The notes under the pieces are model-generated. The model saw nothing but the letters and a program-made list of their open reading frames with translations, was not told where the DNA came from and did not search any database. From an uncultured bacterium (lineage in GTDB: Bacteria > Bacillota > Clostridia > Lachnospirales > Lachnospiraceae), in NCBI GenBank assembly GCA_947073545.1, contig CAMTMP010000018.1, positions 1 to 64,000 on the forward strand: a stretch of 64,000 bases of DNA, written 5' to 3'. Below, piece after piece: positions 17,507 through 29,441 of the stretch. The translations under genes and the position numbers were made by a program. Position 1 is the stretch's first letter. Every line of letters starts with the position of its first letter.

Positions 17507-18039
17507 TTTCAAAGACATACGGTGACGCGTTGTTCGAACTTGCGGTGGAAGAAGGTAAGGTAGACGTCCTGTTGGAAGAAATGGAACAGCTTCAGAAAAT
17601 CCTTGCGGAGAATGCGGATTTCGCCAGACTGATGAATCATCCTAAGATCATTAAAGAGGAGAAGATCGAGGTTGCGAAAACCGTGTTTGCGGGAAGGGTA
17701 TCCGAGGAGCTGCTCGGGTTTCTCACTATCATTATCTCGAAAGACCGGTACAGGGAGATCGACGAGATCCTGAAATATTTTGTCGCCAAGGTTAAGGAGT
17801 ATAAGGGAATAGGCATCGCCACAGTGACGACAGCCGTTCCGCTTAAGGACAGCCAGTGTAAGGAAGTTGAGAAGAAACTGCTTGACACCACACAGTATAA
17901 GTCCATGGAGATCAGTTATGACGTGGACGCTTCCCTGATCGGGGGCATGGTGATCCGAATTGGCGACAGAGTTGTTGACAGCAGCATAAGGACGAAATTG
18001 AACGAGCTGCAGAAGGATCTGCTAAAGGTACAGATTTAG
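17494..18039 (+). CDS. atpH: F1Fo ATP synthase subunit delta
   Basis: The protein has 181 residues and starts MAKLISKTYGDALFELA, as usual for delta/OSCP. The N-terminal helical domain (about 1-105) binds the top of F1. The C-terminal part contains DASLIGGMVIRIGDRVVDSSIRTKL, the family signature that contacts subunit b. The start overlaps the end of atpF. Confidence 0.93.
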   Translation: MAKLISKTYGDALFELAVEEGKVDVLLEEMEQLQKILAENADFARLMNHPKIIKEEKIEVAKTVFAGRVSEELLGFLTIIISKDRYREIDEILKYFVAKVKEYKGIGIATVTTAVPLKDSQCKEVEKKLLDTTQYKSMEISYDVDASLIGGMVIRIGDRVVDSSIRTKLNELQKDLLKVQI

Positions 18040-18044
18040 GCGGA

Positions 18045-18205
18045 AATATGTGAACAAGTAATCATTCGGTGCAGGCCGAAGCATTGATTGCCGAAGCCGC
18101 AAGAATATGATTCAGGTGTGCGAAATTCCATCGCCGAAGACGATTCGGAATGAATTTTGCATTGGAACTGTAAAGGCATTGAACAGTTACGAATAAAAAG
18201 AAAGG
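18045..18205. repeat. Nested inverted repeats between atpH and atpA
   Basis: GCGAAATTC pairs with GAATTTTGC and encloses a CCGAA/TTCGG hairpin. Further CGAAGC-type arms occur upstream. The gap is 178 bases and has no supported ORF. Confidence 0.55.
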
Positions 18206-18214
18206 TGCGTATGA

Positions 18215-19831
<1,617 letters not shown>

Positions 19832-19864
19832 GCAGCGGTGAGAATTGATTAGGAGGGTAATGCT

Positions 19865-20731
19865 ATGGCCTCAATGAGAGACATAAAAAGGCGTAAAGGC
19901 AGTATTCAGAGTACACAGCAGATTACCAAAGCTATGAAACTCGTTTCTACCGTTAAACTGCAGAGGGCGAAACAGCGAGCAGAACAGTCGAAGGCATATT
20001 TTAACTGTATGTATGAGACGGTGACATCCATGCTGGCTAAGACCGGCGGCTTAAATCATCCCTACCTGACGGCCGGGGAATCGCAGAAGAAAGCGATGAT
20101 CGTGATTACCTCCAACAGAGGTCTTGCGGGTGGCTACAATTCCAATGTCGTGAAATTGATCACAAAGGGCGATTTTAAGAAGGAAGATCTGCGTATCTAT
20201 GCGATCGGCAAGAAGGGCAGGGATGCCTTGAACCGGGGCGGTTATGAGATTGTGGAGGAAAATTCCGATATCATTGAGGAGCCGTCCTATGTAGATGCGA
20301 TGGCTTTGTGCGATAGGGTGCTTGCCTCCTTTGCGGCGGGGGAAATCGGAGAGATTTATCTCGCTTATACGGGATTTAAGAACACGGTGGTTCATGTGCC
20401 TACGCTTCTGAAGCTCCTCCCCGTGGAACCGGTGCAGAATGCGAAGGAAGAGACGCAGGAGACAGGAAGCAAAGCGCTGATGAATTTCGAGCCGGCGGAC
20501 GACGAGGCGCTGGATATGATTATTCCCAAATATGTCACCAGCCTGATCTACGGCGGCTTGGTAGAAGCGGTTGCGAGCGAGAACGGTGCGAGAATGCAGG
20601 CCATGGATTCCGCAACGAGCAATGCTGAGGAAATGATAGATCACCTATCGCTGATGTATAACAGAGCGCGTCAGGGATCTATTACGCAGGAATTAACAGA
20701 AATTATCGCAGGTGCAAATGCGATCTCGTAA
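19865..20731 (+). CDS. atpG: F1Fo ATP synthase subunit gamma
   Basis: The protein has 288 residues and starts MASMRDIKRRKGSIQSTQQITKAM, the family N-terminal helix that forms the rotor shaft. The C-terminal helix contains SATSNAEEMIDHLSLMYNRARQGSIT, the other half of the shaft. Length is normal. A strong ribosome binding site (AGGAGGGTAATGCT) follows the long palindrome. Confidence 0.95.
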   Translation: MASMRDIKRRKGSIQSTQQITKAMKLVSTVKLQRAKQRAEQSKAYFNCMYETVTSMLAKTGGLNHPYLTAGESQKKAMIVITSNRGLAGGYNSNVVKLITKGDFKKEDLRIYAIGKKGRDALNRGGYEIVEENSDIIEEPSYVDAMALCDRVLASFAAGEIGEIYLAYTGFKNTVVHVPTLLKLLPVEPVQNAKEETQETGSKALMNFEPADDEALDMIIPKYVTSLIYGGLVEAVASENGARMQAMDSATSNAEEMIDHLSLMYNRARQGSITQELTEIIAGANAIS

Positions 20732-20734
20732 ACC

Positions 20735-22322
<1,588 letters not shown>

Positions 22323-22425
22323 AGGCAGGCAATTGTTCAGTACAGGATTTTGCACACCGTTTAAAATCCGTATGAAAACATAGCGGCAGCTATGAGGGTA
22401 CTGAATAGCCGCAGGAGGTAAATAT

Positions 22426-22836
22426 ATGGCTGAGGACAGCAGAAACTTTACATTAAAGATCATCACACCGGACAGAGTGTTCTTTGAGGATGAGGTGTCC
22501 ATGGTGGAGTTTAACACGGTCGAGGGCGAGGTCGGCATATATAGGGAGCACATCCCGATGACGATGATCGTTGCGCCCGGAATCCTCACGATCACGAAGG
22601 ATCAGGAGGTGTCTGAAGCGGCTCTGCATGCGGGGTTTGCCGAGGTGCTTCAGGATCAGGTCACGGTGCTTGCGGAGATTATAGAGTGGCCTGACGAGAT
22701 CGACGTGGAACGTGCGGAGGAATCCAAATCCCGCGCCGAAGAACGTATCAGGGAACATGCGCCGGGAACGGACATGCGGAGAGCGGAAATGTCTCTGAAG
22801 AGAGCGGTGGCGAGAATAGAGACAGTACACAAATGA
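22426..22836 (+). CDS. atpC: F1Fo ATP synthase subunit epsilon
   Basis: The protein has 136 residues. The N-terminal beta-sandwich (about 8-90) starts [17 protein letters not shown], typical of the family, and [17 protein letters not shown] follows. The C-terminal helical pair (about 95-136) can act as an inhibitory arm in some bacteria. It is the last gene of the operon, followed by a strong terminator. A 103-base gap separates it from atpD. Confidence 0.94.
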   Translation: MAEDSRNFTLKIITPDRVFFEDEVSMVEFNTVEGEVGIYREHIPMTMIVAPGILTITKDQEVSEAALHAGFAEVLQDQVTVLAEIIEWPDEIDVERAEESKSRAEERIREHAPGTDMRRAEMSLKRAVARIETVHK

Positions 22837-22848
22837 CGGGGTACTATG

Positions 22849-22877
22849 GGGGAACGGATCGATCCGTTCCCCTGTTT
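22849..22877 (+). terminator. Terminator of the atp operon
   Basis: GGGGAACGGATC is followed at once by its reverse complement GATCCGTTCCCC and then TGTTTA. The 24-base palindrome gives a stem of about ten pairs with a small loop. Confidence 0.8.
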
Positions 22878-22915
22878 ATACACAGACGAAAGGAAAAGGA
22901 GAAGGGGCTAGGCAT

Positions 22916-24907
22916 TTGAAGCGCCCGGAGACGGAGAAGATGCGGAAAATTCAGACGAAAATTATTGCTATAGTGGTATTGGCTACAGTGTGTATTTCAG
23001 TAATTGCGGGGATTATGGGTACGATGGTAACCCGGTATTCCACTACGTCGGCACTGGAGAAAAATGTTCTGGAAACGGCGGAGCTTGCCGCGCTGGCAGC
23101 GGAAAATATGATCTCTACCTATACGCTGACCATAGCGGAAATGGCATCGAATCCGACTCTTGTGGATGAAAATATTTCGCCGGAGGAAAAGCAGGCGTTC
23201 ATTCAGGAACGGGTAGATGCTTATTATATGCGACTTGGCGGCATGACTGATGCAGAGGGTTATGACGTGGTTCATGATGTGGACATCTCCGGAGAACCCT
23301 TTTTTCAGGCGGCTGTACAGGGGAACAGCTATATGTCTACTCCCTATATAGACGGTAATGATATGTATATCATGATTGCCGCTCCGATCAGGGAAGGGGA
23401 TGCGGTGAAAGGCGTGCTCTATTTTCAGTGTGATACCGATATTTTACAGTCTATCATTGAAGGGCTGAAGATCGGAGAGGAAGGCGAGGCTTATATTCTG
23501 GATAAAGAAGGCACCACAATTGCTTATGTGGATCAGGAGTCGGTGCTGAATCAGGAAAATATCATGCGGGCAGCGGCAGCGGCTCCCGAGGATGAAGGGC
23601 TTCAGACAGTCGCGGCAATCGAAAAGAAAATGACGCTTGGTGAAATTGGTGTGGAACGATTCTATTACGCGGAGGACCAGTCCAACAATATTCAGAGCTA
23701 CGCGCCCATTGCGGGGACGGATGGATGGTCAATTGCGGTGACGCTGGACGAGGATGAGTTCATGCGTCCGGCAGAGTACGGAAATTTGTTTCAAACCGCA
23801 ATCTGTATCGTGGCGTGTATTGTGATTATCCTTATTTCCATGAAAGTCAGCCGTTGTATTGTGACCCCGGTTGTCAGGTGTGCGAAACGGATACAGACGC
23901 TTTCACAGGGTGATCTGGAAAGCCCTGTTCCAGAGGTAAAGAGTAAGGACGAGACACGGATACTGGCGGATTCCACGGCACAGCTGGTCAAAGATTTCGG
24001 TGCAATTGTACATGAAATGCAGGATATCCTCGGCGCGATAGCGGACGGAAATCTGACCAGAGAAGTTTCCGGGCAGCCTTATCCCGGTGATTTTGCTGTT
24101 TTGTGGGAGTCTTTGCGGGTCATCAGCGAAAAACTGAATGTTACCATGGCGGGTATTGTCTCTGCATCCGGCCAGGTTTCGACGGGATCGGATCAGGTGG
24201 CGGCTACTGCCGCAGCTCTATCCCAGGGCGCAGTGGAACAGACAAGCGCAGTGGCAGGCCTTTCAGGGACCATTTCAAGTATGAGTACGGAGGCAAAGGG
24301 GATTGCGCAGCTTACGGAACAGGCAAAGGAAGTTGTGGGCGAGGCGGGAGAAAAGCTTCAGGAGAGCGGTGGATATATTGACAGTCTGAATCAGGCGATG
24401 GATCAGATTACGCAATCGTCCGATGAAATCAGCCGCATCATAGATACCATTGAAAATATTGCTTTCCAGACAAATATTTTGGCGCTTAACGCAGCGGTGG
24501 AGGCGGCACGCGCCGGGACGAGCGGAAAAGGGTTTGCCGTGGTGGCGGAGGAAGTGAGAAATCTGGCGATCAAGTCGGATCAGGCGGCGAAAGCGACCAA
24601 GGAGTTGATTGAGCGGTCCGTCAATGCGGTCAAAAGCGGAAGTATTGTTGTGGGGAAGGTGACGGAATCGGTGACTGCCGCAGAAAAGATGGCGGGCGGG
24701 GCAGTAGAACAGATGGAGCAGGTGACGGACGCCGTGGCGGATCAGACGGATGCAATCGAACAGATTGCCGCAGGTATTGAGCAGATATCCGGTGTGGTGC
24801 AGAATAATTCCGCGACTGCACAGGAAAGCGCGGCTACCAGTCAGGAATTATCCGGCCAGGCAGCAATGCTCCAACAACTTGTGGGAAATTTCAAGATAAA
24901 AAAATAG
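22916..24907 (+). CDS. Methyl-accepting chemotaxis protein with dCache-type sensor
   Basis: The protein has 663 residues. The TTG at 22916 follows AGGGG; the ATG at 22940 ([13 protein letters not shown]) behind GGAG is an equally good start. TM1 is at about 15-37. The periplasmic-side sensor (about 45-290) looks like a dCache domain ([41 protein letters not shown]). TM2 is at about 293-312, then HAMP (about 313-365). The signalling domain has the conserved hairpin tip [23 protein letters not shown]. The Arg-Trp-Tyr pattern of amino-acid-binding dCache domains is not seen, so the ligand is unknown. No che genes are nearby. Confidence 0.92.
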   Translation: MKRPETEKMRKIQTKIIAIVVLATVCISVIAGIMGTMVTRYSTTSALEKNVLETAELAALAAENMISTYTLTIAEMASNPTLVDENISPEEKQAFIQERVDAYYMRLGGMTDAEGYDVVHDVDISGEPFFQAAVQGNSYMSTPYIDGNDMYIMIAAPIREGDAVKGVLYFQCDTDILQSIIEGLKIGEEGEAYILDKEGTTIAYVDQESVLNQENIMRAAAAAPEDEGLQTVAAIEKKMTLGEIGVERFYYAEDQSNNIQSYAPIAGTDGWSIAVTLDEDEFMRPAEYGNLFQTAICIVACIVIILISMKVSRCIVTPVVRCAKRIQTLSQGDLESPVPEVKSKDETRILADSTAQLVKDFGAIVHEMQDILGAIADGNLTREVSGQPYPGDFAVLWESLRVISEKLNVTMAGIVSASGQVSTGSDQVAATAAALSQGAVEQTSAVAGLSGTISSMSTEAKGIAQLTEQAKEVVGEAGEKLQESGGYIDSLNQAMDQITQSSDEISRIIDTIENIAFQTNILALNAAVEAARAGTSGKGFAVVAEEVRNLAIKSDQAAKATKELIERSVNAVKSGSIVVGKVTESVTAAEKMAGGAVEQMEQVTDAVADQTDAIEQIAAGIEQISGVVQNNSATAQESAATSQELSGQAAMLQQLVGNFKIKK

Positions 24908-25005
24908 GAAATTTGCGTCAGCGGGATGCGGCAGTATAAAAATTTTCACGTTCCGGCCACCTTGCCATATGATAAAATAAAGCGACTGATAAACATGGTG
25001 AGTAT

Positions 25006-25380
25006 ATGAGACAATCGAGAATTTTACCGTTTTACATGGCTTATCCAATGCCGCTCTTCTACCAGGAGCAGGATACGGTGACGCGGGATTTGGAATATCT
25101 GCAGGAGATGTATCCTGCGGAGGCGAAGAAATACCAGAAGGTGATTGCGGAGATTCTGGATCGGTTAGACTATGAAGGCAGCATGATTTACGACGAATAT
25201 CCCGATAAGTGGCAGATTTATCGGCTGACACGGGTCGTTGTGGATAAACTGCAGCAGGATGAAAGTGCGGAACCGGAACAACAAGACTGGAACCGTATCA
25301 CGGAATTTGTGCAGGTGCTGCTGTGCGGCGAGATCTATAAAAAGCGCCATATGAATCAAAACGGGGTTCTGAAGTTTTGA
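25006..25380 (+). CDS. Conserved protein of unknown function
   Basis: The protein has 124 residues and starts MRQSRILPFYMAYPMPLFYQ behind GGTGAG. It is helix-rich and contains RDLEYLQEMYPAEAKKYQKV, LDRLDYEGSMIYDEYPDKW and ITEFVQVLLCGEIYKKR. It has no signal peptide and no membrane helix. I recognise the style as a Lachnospiraceae conserved hypothetical but cannot name a family. It ends 18 bases before the next gene and so forms a unit with the large envelope protein that follows. Confidence 0.75.
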   Translation: MRQSRILPFYMAYPMPLFYQEQDTVTRDLEYLQEMYPAEAKKYQKVIAEILDRLDYEGSMIYDEYPDKWQIYRLTRVVVDKLQQDESAEPEQQDWNRITEFVQVLLCGEIYKKRHMNQNGVLKF

Positions 25381-25398
25381 CAGGGGAATTATGAATAC

Positions 25399-27939
25399 AT
25401 GAAGAGAGCAATCATAAAGGGGCTGCTGCTGGGGTGCATCTTTGCGTTCGCGCTGATGATCTTAAGCAGGGTAATGAATCAGGGAAATACGGATATGACG
25501 ACCGAGATGGGTGAGGCGACTTACCCTGTGCTGTCCATGTATGTGGGCGATTACAGGGTAGGGAGTCTGCATGGGTACGCCCAGAGTATGGAGTGCGCCT
25601 ATCTGCGGGACAACCTCCAGCCTATCGGTGAGGACAGAAAGATAGATGTGAAGATGGATACTTACGGGCAGGTAATCGACACAATCGGCTTCGAAGTGAG
25701 GAGCCTTGACGGTGAACGGCTTGTAGAGAGCACCCCCGTGGAAGAATATGAGATCAATGAGGATGAAACTTCCTTTTCTATCACGTTAAAGGATCTGATT
25801 GAGAATGATACCGAATATATGCTGGTTTTTCTCGTTACGCCGGCTGACGGCGAGCCGATCAGATACTATACCAGAATTGTTTTAAGCGATTCACTTCATG
25901 TCCGCGAGAAGCTGGATTACATCACGGATTTTCACGAGCGCACGTTCGACAGGGAAGCGGCGGCGGAGTTGACGAAGTATTTGGAATCCAATGCGGAGGG
26001 GGATAATACCACTTTCCATAAAGTGACGATTCATTCCAGTTTTAATCAGGTGACGTGGGGAGAGCTGCCGGTAAAGAGAGTGACGGATCCGTGTATTATC
26101 ATCAGAGAGCTTGCGGAGCAGACAGGCTCCTTTCAACTGGAATATCTGGTGAACATAAGGAATGGAAAAAGGACGGATTATTACCGGGTAAACGAATTTT
26201 ACAGAATCCGTTATACGCCTGACCGCATGTACCTTCTTGACTTTGAGAGAACCATGGAGCAGATTTTTGACGAGGAAGCAGAGGTATATGTAAATGATAA
26301 GATTGTGCTTGGAATTACAGGGGAGAATGTGGAGCTTAAGGAGAGTGACGGCGGTAATGTATTTGCCTTTATAGTGGCGGACAAGCTATACAGTTACAAT
26401 GTGACAGACAATAAGCTGGCCAGACTTTTCAGCTTTTACGGCAATACGGAGGAATTGAGGGATCTAAGAAGTGCGTATGACAGACATGATATCCGCGTAC
26501 TGACGGTGGATGAGACGGGGAATATTCTGTTTCTGGTCTACGGCTATATGAACAGAGGACGGCATGAGGGCTGTGTTGGCGTTGCGCTTTATGCCTATAA
26601 CAGTGTGGCGAATACCGTGGAGGAGATGGCGTATATCCCATACGACAAGTCTTATGAGCTTTTAAAAACGGATATAGAGAAGCTTTCCTATCTGAGCAGG
26701 ACGGGTATTTACTATTTTATGCTGGACGGCAGCATATATGCGGTGGATGTGCGTACCCTTTCTCTTCAAACGGTAGTGACAGGATTGAAAGAAGGCGGCT
26801 GCCATGTTTCGGAGTCCAATAAGATGCTTGTCTGGCAGGAGGGCGATGATCTCTATGCGGCCACGGATCTTATTCTGATGAATCTGAATACACAGAAGCA
26901 GACGAAGATCGAGGCGGGGGCAGGTGAGCATATTTCGGTCGTGGGATTTATGGGGGAAGATTTGATTTACGGACTTGCCAAAAGGAAGGATATCCGGGAG
27001 AACAGTACAGGGATTACGACTTTTCCCATGTATTGTCTGAAAATCCAGAGTGATGACGGAAGCGTACTAAAGACGTACCAGAAGGAGAACGTTTATGTGG
27101 TGGAGAGCGAGATTGAGGAGAATCAGCTCACACTTTCCAGGGTCGTGTACGATGAGGAGAGCGAAAGCTATGTGCCGACACAGGCCGACCAGATTATGAA
27201 TACGGAGGAAGTCAGAAACGGAAATAATGTGCTGGGCTTTGTGATTACCGAAACCTATGAAACCATCTGCCAGATTACGGTGAAAGACGAGATAGACGCG
27301 AAGGGGTTAAAGGTTTTGACGCCGAAAGAAATTCTGTTTGAGGGAAACCGCTCCGTGGGAGAACTGGGGGACGGCCCTTCGGAAAACTATTTCTATGTGT
27401 ACGGTAAGAACGGCATCGAAAATCTCTTTGTCAATCCCGGCAGGGCGGTGGAACTGGCATACCGCGTGGCCGGTGTGGTCGTGGACGACGACGGAGATTA
27501 TGTGTGGCGCAGGGAGACGAGAAGCATGCGCAATCAGATTATGGCGATTACCGAGGAAGAGGTGACGGAGAGCGAGAGTTCGCTTGCGGTCTGTCTCGAC
27601 ACGATACTAAAATTCGAGGGGGTTTCCAGAAATACGCAAAGACGCCTGAACCAGGGGGACAGCGTGATGGATATTCTGGAGAGCGATCTGATAGATTGTA
27701 CCATACTGGATCTTTCCGGATGCAGTTTGGACGCGGTTTTGTATTATGTAAATAAAGATATTCCGGTGCTGGCCATGCTGGAGGACGGAAACGCGGTGCT
27801 TATCACAGGCTTTAATGAGCTGAACATTGTAGTGATGGATCCGGTGGCGGGGACATTGGAAAAGAGGGGGATGAATGATTCGACAGAGTGGCTGAATGAG
27901 AATGGCAATCAGTTCATCGCCTATATCAGAAAAGAGTAA
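25399..27939 (+). CDS. Membrane-anchored envelope protein with degenerate C39-like C-terminal domain
   Basis: The protein has 846 residues. An N-terminal helix (about 5-23, GLLLGCIFAFALMIL) anchors it, with most of the protein outside. Residues about 40-250 are beta-rich (YPVLSMYVGDYRVGSLHGY). Residues about 290-660 read like beta-propeller blades (LYAYNSVANTVEEMAYI, YFMLDGSIYAVDVRTL). The last 120 residues resemble a papain-like C39 peptidase: AVCLDTIL (Cys about 728), GNAVLITGF, then VVMDPVAG. In active C39-type domains the residue before AVLITG is His. Here it is Asn (about 797), so the domain is probably inactive and may bind rather than cut. The function is unknown. Confidence 0.8.
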   Translation: MKRAIIKGLLLGCIFAFALMILSRVMNQGNTDMTTEMGEATYPVLSMYVGDYRVGSLHGYAQSMECAYLRDNLQPIGEDRKIDVKMDTYGQVIDTIGFEVRSLDGERLVESTPVEEYEINEDETSFSITLKDLIENDTEYMLVFLVTPADGEPIRYYTRIVLSDSLHVREKLDYITDFHERTFDREAAAELTKYLESNAEGDNTTFHKVTIHSSFNQVTWGELPVKRVTDPCIIIRELAEQTGSFQLEYLVNIRNGKRTDYYRVNEFYRIRYTPDRMYLLDFERTMEQIFDEEAEVYVNDKIVLGITGENVELKESDGGNVFAFIVADKLYSYNVTDNKLARLFSFYGNTEELRDLRSAYDRHDIRVLTVDETGNILFLVYGYMNRGRHEGCVGVALYAYNSVANTVEEMAYIPYDKSYELLKTDIEKLSYLSRTGIYYFMLDGSIYAVDVRTLSLQTVVTGLKEGGCHVSESNKMLVWQEGDDLYAATDLILMNLNTQKQTKIEAGAGEHISVVGFMGEDLIYGLAKRKDIRENSTGITTFPMYCLKIQSDDGSVLKTYQKENVYVVESEIEENQLTLSRVVYDEESESYVPTQADQIMNTEEVRNGNNVLGFVITETYETICQITVKDEIDAKGLKVLTPKEILFEGNRSVGELGDGPSENYFYVYGKNGIENLFVNPGRAVELAYRVAGVVVDDDGDYVWRRETRSMRNQIMAITEEEVTESESSLAVCLDTILKFEGVSRNTQRRLNQGDSVMDILESDLIDCTILDLSGCSLDAVLYYVNKDIPVLAMLEDGNAVLITGFNELNIVVMDPVAGTLEKRGMNDSTEWLNENGNQFIAYIRKE

Positions 27940-27953
27940 AAAAGGAGGCGCGT

Positions 27954-28616
27954 ATGCTGCAAACGAACTTCTCGGTGATTCTTGACATGGACGGCACTAT
28001 TTTTGACACCGAAAGACTGGTATTAGACTGCTGGGAGCGTGTAGGCGATAAGCATGGGATTCGGGATATCAGGGAGGTATTCATGCGCTGCATCGGCACG
28101 AATAAGGTGCGCACACAGGAGATTGTCTACGAGCATTACGGGAAGGACTTTCCTTTCGAAAAGTTTAGTGAGGAAAGTTCTGTGCTGTTTCATGAGATCA
28201 CGGAAAAAGCGGGAATCCCCGTGAAGAAGGGCGCGGAGGAACTGTTGGAATATCTGTCGAAAAACAGGGTTTCGCTGGGGCTGGCTTCCTCCACCAGACT
28301 TGCCGCTGTCACGCAGGAGCTGCAGACGGCAGGACTTTACGACTATTTTCAGGTGGTGGTGGGCGGCGATCTGCTAAAGAACAGCAAACCGGCTCCGGAT
28401 ATTTATCTGATGGCATGTGAGCGCATGGGCATCCTGCCGGAAAATACATACGCGGTCGAGGATTCCTACAACGGCATCCGCTCCGCGCACAGCGCCGGAT
28501 TGCGGCCTGTTATGGTGCCGGATCTGACACCTGCTACAGAGGAGATGCGGAGTTTAAGTGTGGCGGTGTTTGAGGATTTGCTTCAGGTAAAAGAATATTT
28601 TGAGAAAGCGCTGTAA
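27954..28616 (+). CDS. HAD family hydrolase, beta-phosphoglucomutase-like
   Basis: The protein has 220 residues. ATG 27954 follows AAAGGAGGCG, 14 bases after the preceding gene. HAD motif I is DMDGTIFDTE, motif II is LASST, and motif III/IV is KPAPDIYL with VEDSYNGIRSAHSAG. The helical cap inserted after motif I places it with subclass I phosphatases and beta-phosphoglucomutases. The substrate is likely a sugar phosphate or nucleotide but cannot be set from sequence. Confidence 0.88.
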   Translation: MLQTNFSVILDMDGTIFDTERLVLDCWERVGDKHGIRDIREVFMRCIGTNKVRTQEIVYEHYGKDFPFEKFSEESSVLFHEITEKAGIPVKKGAEELLEYLSKNRVSLGLASSTRLAAVTQELQTAGLYDYFQVVVGGDLLKNSKPAPDIYLMACERMGILPENTYAVEDSYNGIRSAHSAGLRPVMVPDLTPATEEMRSLSVAVFEDLLQVKEYFEKAL

Positions 28617-28628
28617 AAGGAATAAGAG

Positions 28629-28655
28629 CCCCCTGCAGAGAATCATTGCAGGGGG
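28629..28655. terminator. Terminator between the HAD gene and queT
   Basis: The arms CCCCCTGCA and TGCAGGGGG with a nine-base loop lie between two convergent genes and can serve both. Confidence 0.8.
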
Positions 28656-28668
28656 TGTATTATTTTGA

Positions 28669-29220
28669 TTATCGGGTTTCTACGAAGATGCGGCTGCCGT
28701 ATTTTTGCAGCGCCGTCAGCAGTATCATCCCCAGAATCCCACAGGAAATGACTTCCCCTGCGCCCACGGTCAGGCAGTAGAAGCCGAGACACTGTATCAG
28801 AGTCATTCCTTCGATTAACAGGCCGTAGCCGTAGACCAATATAAGAGGCACGATAATTGTATTGGCGAGAATCGGGCATACCGGTGCGCACCATTTCCAT
28901 TTTCGCAGGGCATAGGTGCCGAGCGCGCCGAGCAGCGTGGCCAGAGAGCCGAAAACAATATCTGGCAGAGCACAGCCTGTCAGAATATTGCTTAAAAGGC
29001 AGCCGATAAACAGTCCCGGAATGGCAGCGGGCGTAAAATAGGGTAAAACGGTGAGCGCCTCCGAGAAGCGTACCTGGACAGCGTAATTGGCCAGCCCGAA
29101 GGCGTTTGCGATAAAGGTCAATACGATGTAGAGTGCGGCGATCATAGCCGCCTGCGCCATGAAAAGCGCGTGAGTGTGTGCGGTTTTCACGGAAACCGCC
29201 TGTGTGTTTTGTGTTTTCAT
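28669..29220 (-). CDS. queT: QueT family queuosine precursor transporter (ECF S component)
   Basis: The protein has 183 residues and about six membrane helices. The family segment ALYIVLTFIANAFGLANYAVQVRFSEALTVL is divided by short loops, and FGSLATLLGALGTY follows. QueT is a substrate-binding subunit that works with the shared energy-coupling-factor transporter to take up a queuosine precursor such as preQ1 or queuine. The assignment is strengthened by the preQ1-I riboswitch in the leader, whose tail runs into the ribosome binding site AAAGGAG. No ECF ATPase genes are in the window. Confidence 0.92.
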   Translation of the reverse strand: MKTQNTQAVSVKTAHTHALFMAQAAMIAALYIVLTFIANAFGLANYAVQVRFSEALTVLPYFTPAAIPGLFIGCLLSNILTGCALPDIVFGSLATLLGALGTYALRKWKWCAPVCPILANTIIVPLILVYGYGLLIEGMTLIQCLGFYCLTVGAGEVISCGILGMILLTALQKYGSRIFVETR

Positions 29221-29233
29221 GCAGTTGTCTCCT

Positions 29234-29272
29234 TTAGTTTTGTTTTACGTCAGGAAGGTCTCGAACTGACGT
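29234..29272 (-). promoter_or_regulatory. preQ1-I riboswitch upstream of queT
   Basis: Read on the minus strand, stem ACGTCAG/CTGACGT encloses the loop TTCGAGACCTTC, and the A-rich tail TAAAACAAAACTAA runs into AAAGGAG. This is the preQ1-I layout: a short stem, a TTCGnnACC-type loop and an A-rich tail that forms the pseudoknot. Because the tail touches the Shine-Dalgarno site, ligand binding should block translation of queT. Confidence 0.85.
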
Positions 29273-29319
29273 GTATATTTGCCGAAACTCCGGCGCTTCC
29301 GGATATTTCAACCTTTCCC

Positions 29320-29348
29320 AGTATAGCAGGAGAGGCGATATAATACAA
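29320..29348 (-). promoter_or_regulatory. queT promoter with extended -10
   Basis: On the minus strand TTGTAT, 17 bases and TGCTATACT (TGn plus TATACT) lie about 50 bases upstream of the riboswitch. Confidence 0.6.
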
Positions 29349-29441
29349 GCTGTATTTTTTATATGTTCCTTTTTATGATAACCGATTATTTTGCTGTTTA
29401 TAATTCCGGGTTTGAAAGGCAAACCCGCGTAGCCGATTCTG

